Part shown: one piece after another, positions 1 through 7,787 of the stretch
Layout: each line of letters opens with the position of its first letter
Numbering within the stretch: position 1 is the stretch's first letter
DNA from: Cubamyces lactineus
Taxonomy: Eukaryota > Basidiomycota > Agaricomycetes > Polyporales > Polyporaceae
Assembly: GCA_022376465.1 (NCBI GenBank)
Contig: JACDTU010000018.1
Coordinates: forward strand, 124,001-188,000
Direction of reading: 5' to 3'
Length of the DNA stretch: 64,000 nucleotides
The notes under the pieces: model-generated
The model's database searches: none
What the model was told of the DNA's origin: nothing
The model's input: only the letters and a program-made list of their open reading frames with translations
Translations under genes and position numbers: made by a program

Positions 1-3000
1 CGACGATCGCTTCGACCTCATATTCTTCTTCTCCGTCGATAAGGTCAGGTGGTGGCCTCGTGTAGTTCGGTCCGTGGGTGTCGTTTTCCTTGTATGGGGT
101 GAGGAAGCATGCGTGGAACACGGGGTGTACCTTCCAGTGTTTCGGCAGCTCCAGCCGATAGGTCACGGGTCCAAGTACTTCGGTGATGACAAAGGGGCCT
201 TCCCGTTTGGGTGCGAGTTTCCGGGATGCGTAAGCGAGCTTGAGGTTCTTCCCTTCAAGCCAGACCTTCTGTCCTTTCTTGAATTGGACGAACTTTCCCT
301 TGAACCTGTCGCGTATGACGTGTCGAGCTAGCTCGTGGGCTGCTAGGGCTTCGTCTCGGGCCTTCTGGAGGTTCACTAGCCGTTCTTGTACTGTCGGGGT
401 GTTGGTCTTGGGGTATGCGATAGGAATCAGTGTCGGTTCGTACCCCATCATGAGGTAGAATGGTGATGCATTCCGTGCTGAGTGGGTCCGTTGATTGTGT
501 GCGACTTCTGCGTCGACAAGGTGTTCCGCCCATTCGTCCGGTCGACCTTCGCAGAATATCCTGAGGTAGACTTCCAGTTCTTGATTCACTCGTTCCGTTT
601 GTCCGTCGGTCTGCGGGTGATACGCGGTAGACGGGGAAAGGGTGATGCCTAAGAGTCTTCCTAGTTCGCGAGTGACGTTGGATACGAATTGTGGCCCTCG
701 GTCGGATATGATCTTGCTGGGTAGTCCAAAGCGTCGGTAGACATGCCGGTGGTAAAGCGCCGCTGTGCCGATTGCGTCGATCGTCTTCTTGCATGGTGCG
801 AAAATCACCCCCTTCGTAAGGCCATGGTCGACCACGACCAGAATACTATCGTAGCCGTGGGATTCGGGGAGATCGGTGATGAGATCCATCGCGACGTTCT
901 GGAATGGCCGAGTAACATCGTCAGCGGGGATTGGTTGTGGGGGCGGGGTGGTCGGGTGTGTGTTTGGCTTGTTCTGCTGGCATGTGGCACAGCCTTCGAC
1001 GTATCGGGATACCATGGCATACATGCCGGGCCACCAGTATGACCGCCGTATCAGTTCTAGAGTCTTGAATTTCCCAGGGTGTCCGGCTGCCGGGGAGTCG
1101 TGGTGTTGACTGATCAGGTCTCGTCGCAGGGCTTCGTCGGCCGGTACGTAGCATCGGTTCTTGTAGAAGATTAAGCCATCTCGTTCTTGCCAATCGGTGA
1201 GTGCACTTCTGATCGGGGGTGGTCCGTCGTGTTGGATGGCAGCAAGTGCGTCGCAAAAGAGTCTGTCTTGCGTGGCCAAATGTCGGAACCTCGGTGCCAG
1301 TCGGGTGTCCACTAGCCGTACGAAGAGGTTGTCAGGTAGCATGGTTCGTTCCGTATTGTCGTCTTCTGATCCTTGTCGGTGATCGGGTCTTCGGGATAGC
1401 GCATCCGATTGTACCATTGCCGTGCCGGGGGTATGTACGAGTTGGATGTCGAACTGGGAGAGAAAGAGGGCCCATCGTGCTTGTCGTCTGTTCAGTTGTT
1501 GCGGGTTGCGCCAGTAGGTGAGGTTCTTGTGGTCGGATAGGATCGTAACCGGGTGCCCTGATCCTTCGAGGTAGTGTCGCCAGGCCTTCAGGGCTCGAAT
1601 GATGCCAAGTAGTTCTCGGTCATAGATTTCGTAGTTCCGTTCCGCTTCGGTGAATCCTTCGGATAGATACGCGCACGGGTGCAGGTCGCCGTTGGCGTCT
1701 CGTTGTCGGAGTACTGCCCCTGTGGCCCATTGCGAGGCGTCGGATTCGACGACAAAGGGTTTGCTAATGTCGGGCATTTGCAGCACGGGGGCCGTCGCGA
1801 ATCGTTGCTTCAGCATGTCGAAGGCCTTCTGGCATTCCGTTGTCCATTCCCATTTGGCGTCTTTCTTGGTGAGGGCGTTCAGCGGTCGCGCGATCTCCGA
1901 GAAGTGGTCGATGAATCGTCGGTAAAAGTTGCCGAATCCAAGGAACGATCGAACGTCCTTGACGGTTGTCGGTTCTGGCCAGTCGAGTATTCCCTTTATC
2001 TTGATAGGGTCCATGGAGATCCGGTTCTCACTGATGATCATTCCAAGATACTCCACTTCTGGTGCGTCGAATATGCACTTCTCTAGTTTGAGGTAGAGGT
2101 CGTGTTCTTTGAGTCGTTCCAGGACACGTAAGGTCCTTCTTCGGTGTTCGTCCAGGTCTGCCGAAAAGATCAGTATGTCGTCCATGTAAATCACTACCCA
2201 TCCTTCGTCGATCATGTCTGCGAAGATCGCGTTCATCATAGCTTGGAAAGCCGAGGGGGAGTTCCGCAGTCCAAAGAACATGACCATTGGTTCGTATAGC
2301 CCTTTGCTGGTTCTGAAGGCGGCCTTCCATTGATCACCGTCCTTGATACGGACGTTGTTATATCCCGATCGGAGGTCCAGTTTGGAGAAAACCTTCGCTC
2401 CGCGCAGCTTGTCGACCAATTCCGATATGAGCGGTAGTGGGTACTTGTTGGGGACGGTTCCTTCGTTGAGGTATCGATAATCTTGGCAGGGTCGTAGTGT
2501 TCCGTCCTTCTTGCCGACGAAGAAGAATGGGGATGCCATCGGCGAGTTCGAGGGTCGGATGTAGCCTTTTCGCAGGTTCTCCCGGATGAATTCTTCCTCG
2601 GCTTCGAGTTCCTTGGGCGTGAGTTGATATCGCTTGAAGTCCTTCGGGGTAAAGCCTTCCTTGAGTTCAATGGCCAGGTCCCAGGGTCGTGATGGTGGGA
2701 ATCGTTCGGACGCCTTCTTTTCAAAGATGGCGGCATATCCTCGGTACGGTTCGGGGAGCATCTCTTCGAAAGTCTTCTTCTCTTCCTGTGCTTGGTGCTG
2801 TTGTGCGAGTGCCATTGCGGGGTTGACCTTTGCTTGGATCCAGACGTTGGCTGCAATTGCAAATCGAAGTCCTTGTGGGGCTCGTCGGATTCTTCCGATG
2901 GTGGGTCCAGGTCCAATCTTCGTGGGTTCGTAGTCGTGTTCCGTGGTGAGGGGGGATCCGGGTCGAGGCATATCTCCGTGCCATTCTGTCGCGTGCGATG

Positions 3001-3700
3001 CTATCATGGCTTCGTGTTCTCCGCGAAGATAAGCTATCAGCAGATCTTGGTCGTTGGGTTCTTCTTCCGGGTGCACGTCGGAGAGGGTAACTCGTTCGAT
3101 GTTCTCGTAGATTGGTTCTTGGGTCGATGCTTCCTCGGTCGCGTCTTCGTCTTCCTCATTTGCTTCTTCGTTCGGTTCTTCTTCCACTGGCTTGGGTCTT
3201 CCGGTGAAGGGGTCTTGATCTGGGAACCACATTGCACGCAGATGTTCCACAATTGTTCGGTTCACCCGGGCGGGGTCGATATCGAGGGTCCCTTTCGTGA
3301 AGTCGATGTTGGCATTGACGCGCTGCAGCCATGGCAGGCCCAGGATGATTGGTTCCTTTCCTAGCGACGTAATCAGGAACCGCACAATGTGTCGGTGGCG
3401 CCCAGCTTCAATTTCAAGGACTGCGCATTTCTTGATATCGCCTGCTTCATTCCTGGTTCCGTCAGCGTTGTATACTCGGATCGGGGCTTTCAGCGATTTG
3501 AGCGGGAAGTTGTGTTCTTTCGCAAACCTGTGGTCCATGAATACTTCTCCCGCTCCCGTGTCGATGAGGGCTTTCGTTTCGACGCTTAGGTCCGCGTGGA
3601 TAGATAACGGAATTCTCATAGACTGTCGAGAAGTCTGCGCTACTATTACACGGCGGACCTTAGTACGCGGTCGTGACGTCGAGGCACGCCGGTTCTTCAA
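1..3700 (-). CDS. pol: Gypsy pol polyprotein (left copy), partial at window edge
   Basis: This is the counterpart of the right-copy pol and codes for aspartic protease (DTGA), reverse transcriptase (YMDD), RNase H and an integrase with a DDE core. The frame is entered by a -1 slip from gag at about 3,700-3,706. The C-terminal chromodomain is mostly beyond base 1. I compared segments with the right copy rather than translating all of it. Differences are single-base and I saw no stop or indel, so the frame is probably open through the edge. Whether the off-window end is intact cannot be judged. Confidence 0.85.
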   Translation of the reverse strand, partial: MKNRRASTSRPRTKVRRVIVAQTSRQSMRIPLSIHADLSVETKALIDTGAGEVFMDHRFAKEHNFPLKSLKAPIRVYNADGTRNEAGDIKKCAVLEIEAGRHRHIVRFLITSLGKEPIILGLPWLQRVNANIDFTKGTLDIDPARVNRTIVEHLRAMWFPDQDPFTGRPKPVEEEPNEEANEEDEDATEEASTQEPIYENIERVTLSDVHPEEEPNDQDLLIAYLRGEHEAMIASHATEWHGDMPRPGSPLTTEHDYEPTKIGPGPTIGRIRRAPQGLRFAIAANVWIQAKVNPAMALAQQHQAQEEKKTFEEMLPEPYRGYAAIFEKKASERFPPSRPWDLAIELKEGFTPKDFKRYQLTPKELEAEEEFIRENLRKGYIRPSNSPMASPFFFVGKKDGTLRPCQDYRYLNEGTVPNKYPLPLISELVDKLRGAKVFSKLDLRSGYNNVRIKDGDQWKAAFRTSKGLYEPMVMFFGLRNSPSAFQAMMNAIFADMIDEGWVVIYMDDILIFSADLDEHRRRTLRVLERLKEHDLYLKLEKCIFDAPEVEYLGMIISENRISMDPIKIKGILDWPEPTTVKDVRSFLGFGNFYRRFIDHFSEIARPLNALTKKDAKWEWTTECQKAFDMLKQRFATAPVLQMPDISKPFVVESDASQWATGAVLRQRDANGDLHPCAYLSEGFTEAERNYEIYDRELLGIIRALKAWRHYLEGSGHPVTILSDHKNLTYWRNPQQLNRRQARWALFLSQFDIQLVHTPGTAMVQSDALSRRPDHRQGSEDDNTERTMLPDNLFVRLVDTRLAPRFRHLATQDRLFCDALAAIQHDGPPPIRSALTDWQERDGLIFYKNRCYVPADEALRRDLISQHHDSPAAGHPGKFKTLELIRRSYWWPGMYAMVSRYVEGCATCQQNKPNTHPTTPPPQPIPADDVTRPFQNVAMDLITDLPESHGYDSILVVVDHGLTKGVIFAPCKKTIDAIGTAALYHRHVYRRFGLPSKIISDRGPQFVSNVTRELGRLLGITLSPSTAYHPQTDGQTERVNQELEVYLRIFCEGRPDEWAEHLVDAEVAHNQRTHSARNASPFYLMMGYEPTLIPIAYPKTNTPTVQERLVNLQKARDEALAAHELARHVIRDRFKGKFVQFKKGQKVWLEGKNLKLAYASRKLAPKREGPFVITEVLGPVTYRLELPKHWKVHPVFHACFLTPYKENDTHGPNYTRPPPDLIDGEEEYEVEAIV

Positions 3701-4698
3701 AAACCCTCGTTGGAGAAGCTTGCGAGGATTTCCTTCGCATCTTGGTCTTCTTCTAGCCCCTTCAGAGCGGTACGGATCCTTGCTGCGATAAGCTGCTTCT
3801 TGTCAGCCGCTTGGCCGTCGATGGATTTGATGTCTTCTTCATCGTCGCTCTCGTCTTCTTCGACCTCGGTGATGCGGGCCTTGGCAGCAGGCTTCGTCTT
3901 CTTACGGTCGTTGGTTCTTCTGTTGGGGCACTGCCGCGCTAGATGCCCTATCTGATGGCAATTGAAGCATCGTCCTTCTCGGTAGTGCTTCTCACGTTCT
4001 TCGGTTGTCATCTTGTCGACATCCATGGCGTCAGGGTCGCGTTCTTGCGGTCGGGGTCTGTACGGCTTGTACGTAGGTCGGAAGGTCGAGGTCTTCCCGT
4101 CGTATGCTCTTCCCAGGTGATACTGCTGTTCGAGGGTGGAGGCTCGGAGGTAGAGTTCGCTGGCATCCTTCGGTAGGGGGTACATCCCGAAGATCTTCTC
4201 TCGAAGGGGACGGTTGAGTCCAGCATAGAAGAAGTCGGCAATGACTTCGAACTCTGTGATTCCGCATCGCGAGATGATTGACTTGAACTCGGCAATGTAG
4301 TCTTCGACTTTCTTGCTTCCTTGCTTCAGGTTTCGCAGCAGCACACGGGCGCTGGCCTTCTGGTCGATGTCGTCGAATGCTTCCAGTAGTTGCTTCTTGA
4401 AGTCGTCCCATGTTCCGTAGTTGGGTTCGATACGTTCTTCGCCTGGTCTTCGGTTCTTGTTCTGGTCGGCTGCCTGCCGTTCTACGTCTTCAATGAAGGT
4501 GCGGGCCCAGGTCCCGGCAGTGCCTCCGTTCATCAGCATAAGGCAGAAGACGATCTTCATTTCGTCGGTGGCGTAGGTCTTCTTGTTCATCGTGAGGTAG
4601 AGGGAGCATTTCTGCAACCACTCCACTACTTCGCCCCGCTTCCCTGAGAACTCTGGGGGCATCTTGAGCTTGATCTCGTTCGTCTTTTCTTCAGCCAT
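3697..4698 (-). CDS. gag: Gypsy Gag (left copy)
   Basis: The 333-residue Gag has the same predicted protein as the right copy. It has a helical capsid-like region and, near residues 244-257, a CX2CX4HX4C zinc knuckle (CFNCHQIGHLARQC). An acidic tail follows. The ATG at 4,698 is the first one downstream of the LTR. The stop lies just after a GGGTTTT slippery heptamer, so pol is expected as a Gag-Pol fusion. An open, ATG-free reading frame continues upstream towards the LTR, as in the right copy. Confidence 0.93.
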   Translation of the reverse strand: MAEEKTNEIKLKMPPEFSGKRGEVVEWLQKCSLYLTMNKKTYATDEMKIVFCLMLMNGGTAGTWARTFIEDVERQAADQNKNRRPGEERIEPNYGTWDDFKKQLLEAFDDIDQKASARVLLRNLKQGSKKVEDYIAEFKSIISRCGITEFEVIADFFYAGLNRPLREKIFGMYPLPKDASELYLRASTLEQQYHLGRAYDGKTSTFRPTYKPYRPRPQERDPDAMDVDKMTTEEREKHYREGRCFNCHQIGHLARQCPNRRTNDRKKTKPAAKARITEVEEDESDDEEDIKSIDGQAADKKQLIAARIRTALKGLEEDQDAKEILASFSNEGF

Positions 4699-5230
4699 CG
4701 TGGCTTCGGTTCGGCCTTCGGGTTCGTTTGCAGTTCGGTTCGATTCTTCTTGAGGGGTCTTCCCTACGGGTTCTGGTGCGGCTTCGCTTCCCTCCGGGTC
4801 GTGGTCGTCGTTCGAAGTTCTTGTAGCGTTCTCGCTTTCTGGTTCACTCTCCTCGAGTATCTCCGCCTGAGCTGGTCTGGGAGTAGTGAAGTCTACCGGG
4901 GAAGGTTGTTCTGGTTCTGTTCTCGGTTCCGGGGTGGCCGCTGGTTCCTCCGGAAGTTCGTCTCCAAGTGATATTTCGCGGTAGCGTCTTCGGTAGTCGG
5001 GGTCGATGTCAAGGCAGTTCCGCCAGGTGAGAGGGACTTCGGTGAAGTGCCAGGACTTGTTCTTCCAGAAGACTTGTTGCCCTTCGTAGTAGACTAGCTT
5101 GGCTTCCTTGTCAACCGCAAATTCTTTCGGTATCGACGCCGTGTTGTTCGGTTCGGGGCCGCTCTGTCTTGAGCGGGTGTCGTGTGTCGAGATCTGGGTA
5201 GATCGACGGGTTCTGGTGAGCTCGACCTAA

Positions 5231-5647
5231 TGTTACGACGAGCCTAGATCGGTCACAGCGAGCGACGTCCTAGGGATCGGACCAGAGGTCTCCAGTAGTT
5301 CGAGTCGAGTAGAGGTTCAGAGGAATAGGCAATGGATAACCAGGTCGAGCTGAGGATCCCGAGTGGATCCTCTGGTCTTAAATACAGGAGGAGAGACAGG
5401 GACACGTCGGCGCCACATAGGCGCCACGTACCGTGAGAGTCCAGTATAACTACGTAGAGTCAGGGCTGGGAGTACAGATGATGTGGCGATGACGTGGCGG
5501 AAGGTGATAGGGTAGTAATACAACAGCCGTGTGAACCGGTGGGAAAGGGTGACGTGGCATGGGAAAGGATGACGTGGCATAACGGGGGCACGAGGGAGAG
5601 AGAGGAAAAGGAAACTGGGTGACCGTGACACAGTGAGCGTCGTAACA
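5231..5647 (-). repeat. LTR of left gypsy copy (its 5' LTR)
   Basis: The 417-bp LTR is bounded by the 10-bp inverted ends TGTTACGACG and CGTCGTAACA. It matches the right-copy LTRs except for about five substitutions, so it is slightly diverged and is not the donor or product of an exact recent copy. It contains the same TATTTAA box and repeated CCACGTCA cores, on the minus strand. Confidence 0.97.
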
Positions 5648-5836
5648 CTTGTTTGGCAGGACAACGCGACCATCTTGATTCCGCACACAACGCCTCGCGC
5701 GAAGGTCTTCCTCCACAAAGGGGCAGCTTTGCAACTTGCAGCCAGCACTACCGCAGTAGTGACAGGAGTTTCCACCCAGAGAGGAGCAGCACGAGTTGCG
5801 CGACACAGAGCCTGGCTGGTAGCAAGGTGAACCCAG
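5648..5836 (-). pseudogene. Middle fragment of an older gypsy gag (knuckle), cut by two insertions
   Basis: This 189-bp piece between the two chromovirus copies reads on the minus strand as the continuation of the Gag fragment at 13,494-14,260. Once one CCCAG duplicate is ignored, the reading frame passes across the right-hand insertion without a stop. It encodes a zinc-knuckle-like motif, CHYCGSAGCKLQSC, in which the usual histidine is cysteine. A basic stretch of the type that follows the knuckle in basidiomycete gypsy Gag proteins comes next. The frame then runs into the LTR of the left copy at 5,647. The rest of this element should lie left of the window. Confidence 0.8.
5832..5836. repeat. 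Target-site duplication CCCAG (left half)
   Basis: CCCAG directly precedes the 5' LTR and recurs directly after the 3' LTR at 13,494-13,498. A 5-bp duplication is typical of Ty3/gypsy integrases and shows that 5,837-13,493 arrived as one unit. Confidence 0.95.
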
Positions 5837-5906
5837 TGTTACGACGCTCACTGTGTCACGGTCACCCAGTTTCCTTTTCCTCTCTCTCCCTCGTGCCTCC
5901 GTTATG

Positions 5907-6084
5907 CCACGTCATCCTTTCCCATGCCACGTCACCCTTTCCCACCGGTTCACACGGCTGTTGTATTACTACCCTATCACCTTCCGCCACGTCATCGCCA
6001 CATCATCTGTACTCCCAGCCCTGACTCTACGTAGTTATACTGGACTCTCACGGTACGTGGCGCCTACGTGGCGCTGACGTGTCC
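5907..6084 (+). promoter_or_regulatory. Array of ACGT-core sites in the LTR promoter
   Basis: CCACGTCA occurs at 5,907-5,914, 5,927-5,934 and 5,987-5,994. TACGTGGCGC follows at 6,054 and 6,065, and TGACGTGTCC at 6,075-6,084. Read on the other strand, CCACGTCA is TGACGTGG, a bZIP-type core of the ATF/CREB or Hac1/XBP1 class. The clustering just above the TATA box suggests an enhancer, possibly stress-linked. That role is inferred from motif shape only. Confidence 0.45.
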
Positions 6085-6099
6085 ATGTCTCTCTTCCTG

Positions 6100-6106
6100 T
6101 ATTTAA
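6100..6106 (+). promoter_or_regulatory. TATA box of LTR promoter (TATTTAA)
   Basis: TATTTAAG lies about 30 bp upstream of AGCTCGACCT (6,133), the predicted RNA 5' end. The same box is present in the other two LTR copies. Confidence 0.6.
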
Positions 6107-6132
6107 GACCAGAGGATCCACTCGGGATCCTC

Positions 6133-6142
6133 AGCTCGACCT
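6133..6142 (+). promoter_or_regulatory. Predicted self-primer at RNA 5' end (AGCTCGACCT)
   Basis: This 10-mer is the exact reverse complement of AGGTCGAGCT at 6,256-6,265, just 2 nt past the LTR end where a primer-binding site belongs. Its distance from the TATA box puts it at the expected RNA 5' end. In Tf1 of fission yeast the first bases of the RNA fold back onto the primer site and prime reverse transcription; the arrangement here is the same. Confidence 0.55.
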
Positions 6143-6255
6143 GGTTATCCATTGCCTATTCCTCTGAACCTCTACTCGACTCGAACTACTGGAGACCTCT
6201 GGTCCGATCCCTAGGACGTCGCTCGCTGTGACCGATCTAGGCTCGTCGTAACATT

Positions 6256-6265
6256 AGGTCGAGCT
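6256..6265 (+). other. Primer-binding site (AGGTCGAGCT), probably self-primed
   Basis: The site lies 2 nt after the LTR. The bases directly after the LTR do not start with TGG, as a site for a tRNA 3' CCA end would. Complementarity to 6,133-6,142 is 10 of 10. The left copy preserves the site at 5,219-5,228. Confidence 0.55.
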
Positions 6266-6785
6266 CACCAGAACCCGTCGATCTACCCAGATCTCGACAC
6301 ACGACACCCGCTCAAGACAGAGCGGCCCCGAACCGAACAACACGGCGTCGATACCGAAAGAATTTGCGGTTGACAAGGAAGCCAAGCTAGTCTACTACGA
6401 AGGGCAACAAGTCTTCTGGAAGAACAAGTCCTGGCACTTCACCGAAGTCCCTCTCACCTGGCGGAACTGCCTTGACATCGACCCCGACTACCGAAGACGC
6501 TACCGCGAAATATCACTTGGAGACGAACTTCCGGAGGAACCAGCGGCCACCCCGGAACCGAGAACAGAACCAGAACAACCTTCCCCGGTAGACTTCACTA
6601 CTCCCAGACCAGCTCAGGCGGAGATACTCGAGGAGAGTGAACCAGAAAGCGAGAACGCTACAAGAACTTCGAACGACGACCACGACCCGGAGGGAAGCGA
6701 AGCCGCACCAGAACCCGTAGGGAAGACCCCTCAAGAAGAATCGAACCGAACTGCAAACGAACCCGAAGGCCGAACCGAAGCCACG
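6258..6785 (+). other. ATG-free open frame in phase with gag
   Basis: The frame is open from just after a TAG at 6,255-6,257 to the gag ATG, 176 codons without a stop and without any ATG. From about 6,355 it reads like protein, with an aromatic-rich patch (YYEGQQVFWKNKSWHFTEV) followed by an acidic, proline-rich linker. The segment may be an N-terminal Gag extension started at a non-AUG codon, or a relic. The gag ATG at 6,786 is the first ATG after the predicted transcription start, so normal scanning would begin there. Confidence 0.45.
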
Positions 6786-7787
6786 ATGGCTGAAGAAAAG
6801 ACGAACGAGATCAAGCTCAAGATGCCCCCAGAGTTCTCAGGGAAGCGGGGCGAAGTAGTGGAGTGGTTGCAGAAATGCTCCCTCTACCTCACGATGAACA
6901 AGAAGACCTACGCCACCGACGAAATGAAGATCGTCTTCTGCCTTATGCTGATGAACGGAGGCACTGCCGGGACCTGGGCCCGCACCTTCATTGAAGACGT
7001 AGAACGGCAGGCAGCCGACCAGAACAAGAACCGAAGACCAGGCGAAGAACGTATCGAACCCAACTACGGAACATGGGACGACTTCAAGAAGCAACTACTG
7101 GAAGCATTCGACGACATCGACCAGAAGGCCAGCGCCCGTGTGCTGCTGCGAAACCTGAAGCAAGGAAGCAAGAAAGTCGAAGACTACATTGCCGAGTTCA
7201 AGTCAATCATCTCGCGATGCGGAATCACAGAGTTCGAAGTCATTGCCGACTTCTTCTATGCTGGACTCAACCGTCCCCTTCGAGAGAAGATCTTCGGGAT
7301 GTACCCCCTACCGAAGGATGCCAGCGAACTCTACCTCCGAGCCTCCACCCTCGAACAGCAGTATCACCTGGGAAGAGCATACGACGGGAAGACCTCGACC
7401 TTCCGACCTACGTACAAGCCGTACAGACCCCGACCGCAAGAACGCGACCCTGACGCCATGGATGTCGACAAGATGACAACCGAAGAACGTGAGAAGCACT
7501 ACCGAGAAGGACGATGCTTCAATTGCCATCAGATAGGGCATCTAGCGCGGCAGTGCCCCAACAGAAGAACCAACGACCGTAAGAAGACGAAGCCTGCTGC
7601 CAAGGCCCGCATCACCGAGGTCGAAGAAGACGAGAGCGACGATGAAGAAGACATCAAATCCATCGACGGCCAAGCGGCTGACAAGAAGCAGCTTATCGCA
7701 GCAAGGATCCGTACCGCTCTGAAGGGGCTAGAAGAAGACCAAGATGCGAAGGAAATCCTCGCAAGCTTCTCCAACGAGGGTTTTTGA
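6786..7787 (+). CDS. gag: Gypsy Gag
   Basis: The structural Gag polyprotein of 333 residues forms virus-like particles and binds the element's RNA. Roughly residues 10-200 match the helical retrotransposon-Gag capsid pattern of Ty3/gypsy elements. The zinc knuckle CFNCHQIGHLARQC (CX2CX4HX4C) is at about 244-257. An acidic Glu/Asp stretch and a lysine-rich tail follow. ATG 6,786 is the first ATG after the predicted transcription start. The stop (7,785-7,787) directly follows a GGGTTTT heptamer, and pol lies in the -1 frame. The predicted protein equals that of the left copy. Confidence 0.95.
   Translation: MAEEKTNEIKLKMPPEFSGKRGEVVEWLQKCSLYLTMNKKTYATDEMKIVFCLMLMNGGTAGTWARTFIEDVERQAADQNKNRRPGEERIEPNYGTWDDFKKQLLEAFDDIDQKASARVLLRNLKQGSKKVEDYIAEFKSIISRCGITEFEVIADFFYAGLNRPLREKIFGMYPLPKDASELYLRASTLEQQYHLGRAYDGKTSTFRPTYKPYRPRPQERDPDAMDVDKMTTEEREKHYREGRCFNCHQIGHLARQCPNRRTNDRKKTKPAAKARITEVEEDESDDEEDIKSIDGQAADKKQLIAARIRTALKGLEEDQDAKEILASFSNEGF
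7778..7784 (+). other. Predicted -1 ribosomal frameshift site (GGGTTTT)
   Basis: In the gag frame the bases read G GGT TTT TGA, which fits the X XXY YYZ slippery pattern and abuts the gag stop. A -1 slip continues as TTT TTG AAG AAC, straight into pol. Pol has no ATG at its start. A downstream RNA structure was not checked. The left copy has the same site. Confidence 0.55.

Larger units (their letters stand above)
1..5647 (-). mobile_element. Ty3/gypsy chromovirus, left copy, truncated by window edge
   Basis: This is an inverted near-duplicate of the element at 5,837-13,493: position x here matches position 11,484-x there. It reads leftwards with LTR (5,231-5,647), leader, gag and pol, and leaves the window near the start of the pol chromodomain. 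Spot comparison shows scattered substitutions only, for example five in the 417-bp LTR, and no frameshift. The five bases after the LTR (5,648-5,652, CTTGT) should be one half of its target duplication; the other half lies outside the window. It sits in the gag gene of an older element, 189 bp from the right copy. Confidence 0.95.
5837..6253 (+). repeat. 5' LTR of right gypsy copy
   Basis: The LTR is 417 bp with TGTTACGACG...CGTCGTAACA ends. It carries the promoter: repeated ACGT-core sites at 5,907-6,084 and a TATTTAA box at 6,100-6,106. Transcription is predicted to start near 6,130-6,135, about 30 bp below the TATA box, so U3 is about 295 bp and R-U5 about 120 bp. Confidence 0.97.

Noticed and set aside
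2792..3364. 190-codon plus-strand frame opposite left pol, mirrored at 8,120-8,692
   Set aside because: It is antisense to the protease-RT region, Phe/Val/Gly-biased, and present only because pol codon use leaves the other strand open.
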